In this document: piece by piece, positions 21,953 to 28,624 of the stretch | How positions within the stretch are numbered: position 1 is the stretch's first letter | How the letters are laid out: every line of letters begins with the position of its first letter | NCBI GenBank assembly: GCA_003233295.1 | Contig: QILJ01000576.1 | Span: 1-34,246, forward strand | Direction of reading: 5' to 3' | DNA: 34,246 nt | Source of the DNA: Ignavibacteria bacterium | Lineage (GTDB): Bacteria > Bacteroidota > Ignavibacteria > Ignavibacteriales > Melioribacteraceae | The notes under the pieces: model-generated | Databases searched by the model: none | Seen by the model: the letters and a program-made list of their open reading frames with translations, nothing else | Told to the model about the DNA's origin: nothing | Made by a program: the position numbers and the translations under genes

Positions 21953-24193
21953 ATGCCACTCCAAAAATTTTTAATTGCTCCATATGGTCAAGGACTTACG
22001 AATGATGTAAAGCCATGGCTTATTCCAGATACGTCATTTGAAATGCTCAATAATGCGTATGTATTTAGAGGACGCATGAAAAAAAGATTTGGAAGCTCAT
22101 ATCTTAACTCTACTTCTAACAATTTGCAGTCTCGTTTACGGGTTAAAATTGGAACTACTACAGCAGGAGGAGCTTTAGGAGCAGTTATTCTACCTACTTC
22201 TATTGATTTTTCTGTAGGACAAGAATTTTCTATAGGAACCAATATATATATCGTAACTTCATTAGGTGCCGTTGCTGGAATACGGCAAGTTGCAGGTACT
22301 GGAACGATTACCTTTAATACAACTACAGGTTCAGTTTCAGTAGCCGGTGCTTTAGCTGATACTGATGTGTTTTTTTATCCTATGAGTCCAGTTCTTGGTT
22401 TAGTGAGTGTGTTAGACGATTCAATTGGAATTCGAGAACTTTATGGATTTGATCAATATTTATCGTATAAATATAATATTACAACCTCTAGTTTCGAATA
22501 TAATAGTATAGTAGCTATAAATACCGGAGCGTGGAAGGGAGCAACAACAAATTATTTTACTTCAGCTGCATTCAACAATGTAGATCCTGATCAAGACTTC
22601 TTGTTTGTCACAAATAATGCTGCATTCTCCGACGGTGTATTTTCTAATACGACTCAAAATGGTATTAAGTATATTGTTGAAGGCGCATCTACATTTACTA
22701 ATTTTTCTCCAGTAATTAGAACAAATTTAAATTTAACAGGTGCAAAAATAGTCCTGTATTATAAGAGTAGGCTTCTAGTTTTTGCGCCATGGGAATCAGT
22801 TAATACAGCGGGTTCTTTTAGTGCCCCTAAACAAATTCAAAATAGAGTGCGTTATAGTTGGACAGATACAATTACTGATACATCTAACTGTTTTTTAGAG
22901 CGTGTTGGAAATGGTGGATATATCGATGGGCCAACGGCTGAAAACATAATAAGTGTAGCCACTATTAAAGATAAGATAATCGTTTATTTTGAACGTAGTA
23001 CATGGGAACTGGCATCCACAGGTAATCCTATTGCACCTTTCGGATGGCAGAGAATAAATAGTACTATTGGATCTGAATCTACACAGGGCTCTATAAATTT
23101 TGATAATGTAAGCCTTACTATCGGAAATAATGGAATCTACGCATGTAATGGCGTTAATATGAATCGCATTGATGAAAATATACCCGATGAAGTATTTAAA
23201 ATAAAAAATATTATTGGACCTACACACAGAGTTTCTGGTATTAGGGACTATTTTACTGAATTAGTATATTGGACATTTCCTGATGCAATTCGTATATCAG
23301 GTACGGTAACACAAACATATCCAAACCGAATACTAGTGTATGATTATATAAATAGAACTTGGGCCTTTTTTGACGATTCAGTTACTACATGGGGATACTT
23401 TGAACAGACCCAGGGTTTCAGGTGGAGTACATGGAATAAATCATGGAAAAATAGTAACTGGAGATGGGACACACCACGAAACATACAGAGATTCACTAGA
23501 GTTATTGGGGGAAACGCTCAAGGTTATATTTTTCAGGTAGACCCTTCCGACAGTACTAATGCAGCGGCTATGAGTGTCGAGAATATGGTTGCACCAAATA
23601 CTATTACTATTAAAGAACATAATTTAAGACCTGATGAATTCATTAGAATACATGGTGCTTCAGGTATAACAAGTTTAAATAATGTTAATGTAAAAGTTAC
23701 AAATGTGGTTGATAAGGATACAGTAAAAGTAGATACTTTTTTTACTGGTACGTATACCGGTGCCGGGGTTATGGAAAGATTAAGTCGTATAGATATGAGA
23801 TTTAAACAATTCGGATTCTTTTTGTCTGAAGGAAAAAAATGTTCTATTCCGTTTATTGAATTTTATGTATCACGAACATCTAATGGGTTGCTCGCATTTA
23901 ATTATTCTACAGATTCTTCTGTTATTAATCTTACGCAGGATAATTTCTTTTCTGGAAGTAGTCTAATTAATACACAAAATCAGTATCTAGAAACATCACC
24001 ATATCCAACAATTCCATATGAAAAGTCTTTAGACAGATTTTGGCATAGACTTTATCTACAAGCAGAAGGCGATGTTATTCAATTTAGAATATTTGCTGAT
24101 GATACTGTTATGCGATCTGGACAAGCTGTTGATAATTGGTTTGAATTACATGCAATTCTTATATATGCAACTCCAGAAGGTACCCGTTTTTAA
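21953..24193 (+). CDS. Large tail/nozzle structural protein, 746 aa
   Basis: A 746-aa protein of a family that I recognise from podovirus-like phages, beginning LQKFLIAPYGQGLTNDVKPW, then LIPDTSFEMLNNAYVFRGRM. The body is beta-propeller-like, with repeated Trp-rich strands (RILVYDYINRTWAFFDD and a W-rich stretch, about residues 455-510). An insertion near 530-605 looks like a small domain with a HNLRPDEFIRIHGASGI turn, and the C-terminal part is beta-sandwich-like (DRFWHRLYLQAEGDVIQFRI). The position between adaptor and ejection proteins suggests a tail hub or nozzle. It is followed after 10 bp by a membrane protein gene. Confidence 0.75.
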   Translation: MPLQKFLIAPYGQGLTNDVKPWLIPDTSFEMLNNAYVFRGRMKKRFGSSYLNSTSNNLQSRLRVKIGTTTAGGALGAVILPTSIDFSVGQEFSIGTNIYIVTSLGAVAGIRQVAGTGTITFNTTTGSVSVAGALADTDVFFYPMSPVLGLVSVLDDSIGIRELYGFDQYLSYKYNITTSSFEYNSIVAINTGAWKGATTNYFTSAAFNNVDPDQDFLFVTNNAAFSDGVFSNTTQNGIKYIVEGASTFTNFSPVIRTNLNLTGAKIVLYYKSRLLVFAPWESVNTAGSFSAPKQIQNRVRYSWTDTITDTSNCFLERVGNGGYIDGPTAENIISVATIKDKIIVYFERSTWELASTGNPIAPFGWQRINSTIGSESTQGSINFDNVSLTIGNNGIYACNGVNMNRIDENIPDEVFKIKNIIGPTHRVSGIRDYFTELVYWTFPDAIRISGTVTQTYPNRILVYDYINRTWAFFDDSVTTWGYFEQTQGFRWSTWNKSWKNSNWRWDTPRNIQRFTRVIGGNAQGYIFQVDPSDSTNAAAMSVENMVAPNTITIKEHNLRPDEFIRIHGASGITSLNNVNVKVTNVVDKDTVKVDTFFTGTYTGAGVMERLSRIDMRFKQFGFFLSEGKKCSIPFIEFYVSRTSNGLLAFNYSTDSSVINLTQDNFFSGSSLINTQNQYLETSPYPTIPYEKSLDRFWHRLYLQAEGDVIQFRIFADDTVMRSGQAVDNWFELHAILIYATPEGTRF

Positions 24194-24203
24194 GGAGTCT
24201 AAA

Positions 24204-24710
24204 ATGATATGGATAATAATGTTTGGAGTATTATCTTTATATGGAGCAGATAGTTATGTTGTTACTGTTGTAGAGGGAAGTTTACCCACAAGCAATATAT
24301 ATAATGGATCATCATTAAGTAGCCATGAAGAACTTGCTGAATTTATGATTAGTAACTATTTTCAAGGAAATGGCCAAGAGGTACGCAATGCAATTCGTCC
24401 TTTTTTGATTTCACGATTACAAACAAGACGCCCATCATCTCTTCCAAAGTTTAGTCAATCAATAAAAAGTTCAGATTCTTCAGATAAATCAGAATTATCT
24501 ATGGCAGATCATTCTTTTATTGCAGAACATGTTAGTAGTGCAATTGAAGAAGCGATTTTAGAAGAACGACGAAGATCAGAAAAAGATATTAGAAGAGCTA
24601 AAGGTGAATTGCCAACTACAAAAGTCACTATTATTGCAGGTGTATTTTCTCTTCTTACTGCAGCTATTACAGCAGGAATCACTTTAGGTGCTACATTACT
24701 TACAAAATAA
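24204..24710 (+). CDS. Membrane/secreted protein, 168 aa
   Basis: The ATG at 24204 has TAAGGAG 5 bases upstream; a longer frame from 24072 lies inside the tail gene. The N-terminus (MIWIIMFGVLSLYGADS) is a short signal-peptide-like segment. The middle is acidic and serine-rich with a helix, EHVSSAIEEAILEERRRSEK. The C-terminus (VTIIAGVFSLLTAAITAGIT) is a strong membrane helix followed by a basic end. The outline, exported N-terminus and C-terminal anchor, could fit a lysis protein (spanin or holin type) or a virion membrane-penetrating protein. No enzyme motif. It is among the best lysis candidates here. Confidence 0.65.
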   Translation: MIWIIMFGVLSLYGADSYVVTVVEGSLPTSNIYNGSSLSSHEELAEFMISNYFQGNGQEVRNAIRPFLISRLQTRRPSSLPKFSQSIKSSDSSDKSELSMADHSFIAEHVSSAIEEAILEERRRSEKDIRRAKGELPTTKVTIIAGVFSLLTAAITAGITLGATLLTK

Positions 24711-24734
24711 ATAGTCCCATATATGATTAGTTTT

Positions 24735-25274
24735 TTAATTTCTTATAAATTGAATTGTTATATTACTGATATCATATGAACTCCAATTTTTACCTACGGT
24801 TATATATATATTGGTATTATCTATTCTTACACCTATATTTTCATTTAATACGGGAGATGAATAAGGTAGTGGTATGGAATCATTCGTAGAACTATTTGTA
24901 GCTGCCCCAATAATACGAGTGCTTGTAATTACATCATTACTAAAATCAATACCATGAGCAATTGTTTTGGTTCCTGATGCAGGTAGCGCATTTGTTTCTA
25001 TCCAAACCCGAGATTCTATTTTATCTTTAACAGATGATTTATCGTTTATATTAAATGAAAAAGCGTTTCCAGATATTATTTCTATCTGAGAGTATGATCC
25101 GATTTCTCGTTGGTTAATGGCTATAGCATGTGCTGTAATTGTATCACGTAATCTTACCAGAAATTCTTTGAATTCATCACTTTCTATATCCATATCCATT
25201 ATTATGTGTGTATCATAGAATGGGGTTGTAGAAAGGAAAAAACCTTGGGAAAAGTTTGGAAACTGTTTTGGCAT
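24735..25274 (-). CDS. Leftward putative tail-surface protein, 179 aa
   Basis: A 179-aa protein read leftward inside the rightward late region, convergent with 24710 and divergent from 25348. After a helix (DEFKEFLVRLRDTITAHAIA) it has IESRVWIETNALPASGTKTI, then AHGIDFSNDV, SIPLPYSSPVLNENIG and repeated strands. These resemble a beta domain seen in tail-fibre and baseplate proteins of other phages (L-P-x-x-G-x-K-x-(I/V)-A-H-G-I). AAGG lies 7 bases before the ATG. The opposite orientation suggests independent acquisition or expression. A receptor-binding or decoration role is inferred only from that domain. Confidence 0.65.
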   Translation of the reverse strand: MPKQFPNFSQGFFLSTTPFYDTHIIMDMDIESDEFKEFLVRLRDTITAHAIAINQREIGSYSQIEIISGNAFSFNINDKSSVKDKIESRVWIETNALPASGTKTIAHGIDFSNDVITSTRIIGAATNSSTNDSIPLPYSSPVLNENIGVRIDNTNIYITVGKNWSSYDISNITIQFIRN

Positions 25275-25347
25275 TATAGTCCTTGTTATTATAGCTAAAA
25301 CATATTAGTTTTATTTAAAATATGGGCTTCGTCTCTAAGGATTAAAT

Positions 25348-26211
25348 ATGGCATGTAAAAATGGAATTTGTAAACCTTCAAAACAACAAAAACGTGCAGC
25401 AAAAAATGCTCCTGTTGATAGCGCAAGAACTATAAGTGGTAATAAACCACCATTTAAGAGTTCTTCATTAGCTACAGTAACGCCCGAACAAAAAAAGATC
25501 TTTGATGCTTTAGGGTCTGAAGGATATAATCGCCTAATGTCCTTATTAGATGAAGGAGCTCCACAAGGCATTGATTTTGGCCCTCAATTACAAGGGTTAC
25601 TAGGGGGCGGTCAAAGATCTCCATATCAAGGATTTCCTCAATCGGATATAAATAGTTTATTGGGAGGAGTCCCACCTCAATTATCTCAATCATTTGATTT
25701 TTCACCTATTAGAGAGGACGCGCTTGCAAGTTTTGATCAAAGAACAACACCCCTAATTAGAGAAAAATTTGCTCAAATGAATGCTGGAAGATCTTCTGGT
25801 AGAGAGCAGGCTTTATCGCAAGCTAGACAGGACCTTGAACGAGGATTGGGTTCTCAACAGGCTCAGTTTCAACAACAAAGTCAACGAAATCTAGTAGATT
25901 TGTTCACCAATCGTCAAAGTAACCTAACTTCACTATTAAAAGATTTTGGAGGCCTTACTACACAACAAGGTCTTGGACAATTATCCTCACTAACTAATTT
26001 ATACAATACTGGAACTGGTCAACAAAGTAATCAATATAATACGCAGCTACAAACGTTGTTGAATATGCTGAATCTAAGTGGAAGACCACAGTTTGAAAAT
26101 GTTGTATCATCTCCAGGTTTATCTAAAGGCACAAAAACCTTAAATTGGTTAACAGGTCTGGGTGGTACATTGGCGGCAGGCGCCAAAGCTGCCGCACCAT
26201 TTTTTATATAA
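25348..26211 (+). CDS. Gln/Ser-rich internal virion protein candidate, 287 aa
   Basis: A 287-aa low-complexity protein: a basic start (CKNGICKPSKQQKRAAKNAP), Gly/Gln-rich centre, a long helix (REKFAQMNAGRSSGREQALS, then RQDLERGLGSQQAQFQQQ), and an Ala/Gly-rich hydrophobic end (LTGLGGTLAAGAKAAAPFFI). Helical, Gln-rich proteins with a hydrophobic end, coded after the tail hub, are typical of podovirus ejection proteins that are injected ahead of DNA and form a channel. It is paired with the 608-aa gene 9 bp downstream. The role is inferred from composition and place. TAAGGA precedes the ATG. Confidence 0.6.
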   Translation: MACKNGICKPSKQQKRAAKNAPVDSARTISGNKPPFKSSSLATVTPEQKKIFDALGSEGYNRLMSLLDEGAPQGIDFGPQLQGLLGGGQRSPYQGFPQSDINSLLGGVPPQLSQSFDFSPIREDALASFDQRTTPLIREKFAQMNAGRSSGREQALSQARQDLERGLGSQQAQFQQQSQRNLVDLFTNRQSNLTSLLKDFGGLTTQQGLGQLSSLTNLYNTGTGQQSNQYNTQLQTLLNMLNLSGRPQFENVVSSPGLSKGTKTLNWLTGLGGTLAAGAKAAAPFFI

Positions 26212-26220
26212 GGAACATAG

Positions 26221-28047
26221 ATGGCTACTTTTATTCCAGGACGTCCAGATATATCTGAGGTATTTAGAAAACAATTTCCTGATATGTTACAATCCGTGGC
26301 TGATACGACAAAGTTTATATCTTTACTTAAACAACAAAAAGCAGAAAATAAACGAATTGAGGCGGAGAAATCTGAGCTTGATAAAGCATTTAATGCCGCA
26401 AATATAAACCCTAATCTACCATTTAATGAAAAAATGAGATTATTAAAGAGATCTGAAAAATTTGCTGATCAAATTCAAATGGCCGAGCTTAAACAAAGCA
26501 TGAAGCCACAAAGCATGTTAGAGATGCTTGGATCGTATCTAAAAGGAGAAGACTCTCAGCGTGGTGAATTAAGTAGACAGCCACAACAATTTGGGGGAAT
26601 TCAAGCTGATGATGGATTAATACATTTAAATATAGGTGGTAATGACGTAGAATTAGATCCTGAAAATGTAACCCCAGAAATGAGACAAAGCCTAGAGGCT
26701 CAAGGGATAGATCTACCTCTTCCAAATACTGGATCATCAGTAGGACAATTGTTATCATCAGCAGGTGTAGGGCTAGGATCTAGACTTGGTGGAATATTTG
26801 GAGATATAGCCGATGTAGCAAGTAGTGGATTAAGTTATTTAGAACCCTCTCAAGATCCAGATCAAAGAGCTCAAATGCAACAAGTTTGGCAAAAAAGAAT
26901 GGAACAATCAGAACCAGGAACTCCAGAATATGAAGATGCAAAATTATATGCTGAATCATTAAGCAAACCAGATGTCTCTATTACTGATATACAGCAATAT
27001 ACTCCTAGTACCCAAAATATAAAAAAAATAATATCTAAAGCTGCTAAGGGAACATTTTTAGAACCTTATGTTACACCGCAAACACAAACTCAAAAACAAG
27101 CAGAACGCATAGGAGATATGATTGGACTTGTAACAAATCCAAGTGCCTCTCTTGCCAAAGGTGGTGCATTAAATTTAGTAAAAGATTTAGCAAAAGGAAC
27201 TGGTGTAGCTTTAGGAGCAGATGTAGCTGGATGGATGACACAAAGGTCTACCGGTAGCGAATTGCTTGGAGATATTGTTCGTAATGGTTCTCTATTAACT
27301 TATAATCTTTTCCCAGGAATGATGAATAAAGCGGCTGCTGATAAATATAAGAAATTTGATAAAAAAGTAATAGAACCGGCTTTAAAAACCAATAAAATGG
27401 TAGATCCTAAACTAATGGAGAAATCTTTTTCAGATATAGATAAAGATATTGGACGACTTATTCCAGGATCAGAAGCTCATAGTAAATTATATCCATATGC
27501 TGCACGATTAGATGAAATGATGCGTCAACCGCAAGGAATAGATCCTCAAGGGTTATTGAATAATACAAAAGAAATGACGAGAAATTTAAAAAATATTCCT
27601 GAAGAGGGAAAACGCATTTATGAAAAAATGCTTTCCATGCAAGAAAATGCTCTTACAAAATTTGGAAATAAAATTTCTCCTAATTCTGGAAATATCTTTA
27701 AAGATGCAATAGGCATAGAAAAAGCAGATTCTTTAGCCTCTCAAGTATTTGATAAAGTTCCTAATATGTTACGACCACGAAATGCAGGAATAGGATCTGC
27801 TATCTGGCTAGCGGGTGGATTCCCTATTTTGGTGAAAGCTGGACTTGGATATGCAGGTTCAAAGTATGTTTCAGAGATGTTAAAAAGTCCAGGAATGCGT
27901 ACTCTTATAGGACAAGCTTTTAAGGCTTCATCATCAAATAACGCAAGACTCCTTAATGATCTAGCTCGTAAAATAGACAAGAAAGCTCAGAAAGTTGATC
28001 CAGCTACTTATCAACTTCTAATGGCAACAATGAATAAACAAAAATAG
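26221..28047 (+). CDS. Large internal virion/ejection protein candidate, 608 aa
   Basis: A 608-aa mostly helical protein. An N-terminal coiled coil (LLKQQKAENKRIEAEKSELD) is followed by a linker with a LIHLNIGGNDVELDPENVTP segment. Glycine-rich hydrophobic stretches come next (VGQLLSSAGVGLGSRLGGIF; LAKGTGVALGADVAGWM), then a second half of charged helices, a further hydrophobic segment near the end (GIGSAIWLAGGFPILVKAGL) and a basic tail. Amphipathic and hydrophobic helical segments in a long late protein suggest ejection and membrane-channel function. No lysozyme motif is seen. It is the last gene of the rightward late operon and meets the leftward cassette at 28050. Confidence 0.6.
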   Translation: MATFIPGRPDISEVFRKQFPDMLQSVADTTKFISLLKQQKAENKRIEAEKSELDKAFNAANINPNLPFNEKMRLLKRSEKFADQIQMAELKQSMKPQSMLEMLGSYLKGEDSQRGELSRQPQQFGGIQADDGLIHLNIGGNDVELDPENVTPEMRQSLEAQGIDLPLPNTGSSVGQLLSSAGVGLGSRLGGIFGDIADVASSGLSYLEPSQDPDQRAQMQQVWQKRMEQSEPGTPEYEDAKLYAESLSKPDVSITDIQQYTPSTQNIKKIISKAAKGTFLEPYVTPQTQTQKQAERIGDMIGLVTNPSASLAKGGALNLVKDLAKGTGVALGADVAGWMTQRSTGSELLGDIVRNGSLLTYNLFPGMMNKAAADKYKKFDKKVIEPALKTNKMVDPKLMEKSFSDIDKDIGRLIPGSEAHSKLYPYAARLDEMMRQPQGIDPQGLLNNTKEMTRNLKNIPEEGKRIYEKMLSMQENALTKFGNKISPNSGNIFKDAIGIEKADSLASQVFDKVPNMLRPRNAGIGSAIWLAGGFPILVKAGLGYAGSKYVSEMLKSPGMRTLIGQAFKASSSNNARLLNDLARKIDKKAQKVDPATYQLLMATMNKQK

Positions 28048-28049
28048 GA

Positions 28050-28193
28050 TTATTCTGGACAGAAGAAACAGAAAAATATGAGCATCGCCCACCCCATAAT
28101 CATTCGATCGCCACATGCTCCCCCAAATAGAATACATAATGATCCTATTACGAACACAATTACACCTTTTTCATAGTATTTAGAGTTTTCCAT
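28050..28193 (-). CDS. Small two-helix membrane peptide, 47 aa, holin candidate
   Basis: ATG at 28193 (minus strand) with GAGG 6 bases upstream; 47 residues to TAA at 28050-28052. It has two hydrophobic helices, GVIVFVIGSLCILFGGACG and MIMGWAMLIFFCFF, separated by a short charged turn (DR). The N-terminus is charged (ENSKYYEKG) and the C-terminus is very short. Tiny two-span proteins of this kind are typical of phage holins or toxin-like membrane peptides. It lies last in a leftward cassette behind an RHH gene and tRNA-Glu. The membrane nature is clear; function is inferred. Confidence 0.6.
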   Translation of the reverse strand: MENSKYYEKGVIVFVIGSLCILFGGACGDRMIMGWAMLIFFCFFCPE

Positions 28194-28209
28194 AATCAAC
28201 CTCATTTAG

Positions 28210-28285
28210 TGGTAGCCTAGGAGGGAATCGAACCCTCTTCTTCAGGATGAAAACCTGACGATCTTAACCAATAATCCACAAGGCC
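28210..28285 (-). tRNA. tRNA-Glu (anticodon UUC), CCA encoded
   Basis: Read leftward from 28285 to 28210. Anticodon stem TCAGG/CCTGA with loop TTTTCAT (anticodon TTC); T-stem GAGGG/CCCTC with loop TTCGATT; D-stem GATT with GATC (one T-G pair) and a GG in the loop; 4-nt variable loop. The acceptor GGCCTTG pairs with CTAGGCT, having a G-U pair at position 1 and a U-U mismatch at position 6. The 3' CCA is in the DNA. It reads GAA, which is abundant in this AT-rich genome, so it may boost late gene translation. With no integrase present, it is unlikely to be an attachment-site remnant. Confidence 0.9.
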
Positions 28286-28336
28286 GTATATATCAATAAC
28301 TATTAATAATGTACCATAATTAACAAGGTAATGCAA

Positions 28337-28501
28337 CTACTTATCATTACAGTGAAATAGGTCTGTTACCACTAGTTTAACCAAAGTCATTCTAACCAAA
28401 ACACTCAAAGATTTACCCTGAATTTTAGCCAAAAGTGAAAGTTGTTTGTGTAGCTCTTCTGGAATATCAATCGATAATCTTCGTCTATATGGATACTTCA
28501 T
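28337..28501 (-). CDS. Ribbon-helix-helix transcription regulator, 54 aa
   Basis: ATG at 28501 (minus), stop TAG at 28337-28339; a 54-aa protein of the Arc/CopG type. It begins RRRLSIDIPEELHKQLSLLA, then KIQGKSLSVLVRMTLVKLVV: a beta strand that enters the DNA groove, helix, turn with G-K-S and second helix. This is the complete minimal RHH fold. It is the first gene after the extended -10 promoter at 28551 and precedes the tRNA-Glu. It may regulate its own cassette and the rightward 860-aa adhesin gene next to it, whose start is 124 bp away. Confidence 0.8.
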   Translation of the reverse strand: MKYPYRRRLSIDIPEELHKQLSLLAKIQGKSLSVLVRMTLVKLVVTDLFHCNDK

Positions 28502-28624
28502 TAATTCTCTTTTCAATATGAAACATTATCTCAAAGAATGTCACAAACCAATTATAGCAATTTATGGAAAATATACCGTAGCTGTGGTTAGATAATAAAA
28601 ATTCTAACTTTATAGGAGAAAAAC
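28502..28624. other. Divergent intergenic region of RHH gene and 860-aa adhesin
   Basis: This 123-bp gap between the leftward RHH gene and the rightward 860-aa fibre gene holds the leftward extended -10. Rightward, it holds a good TATAGGAG ribosome-binding site and a possible -10-like TTAGATAAT near 28588 without a clear -35. AATT-containing direct repeats occur at 28549-28564. No clean operator palindrome was found. Confidence 0.4.
28551..28559 (-). promoter_or_regulatory. Extended -10 promoter of leftward RHH/tRNA cassette
   Basis: On the minus strand TGCTATAAT matches the extended -10 consensus TGnTATAAT exactly; no good -35 is seen, as expected for this class. It lies about 50 bp before the RHH start codon. 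Transcription leftward would cover the RHH gene, tRNA-Glu and the 47-aa membrane peptide. Confidence 0.5.

Noticed and set aside
25281..25294. TATAAT-like promoter just before the leftward 179-aa gene
   Set aside because: It lies about 14 bp from the start codon with no -35, leaving almost no leader and an overlapping ribosome-binding site; probably chance in AT-rich DNA.
28210..28285. tRNA as a prophage attachment site
   Set aside because: The tRNA is complete, no integrase is present, and the contig is a closed circle without host DNA.
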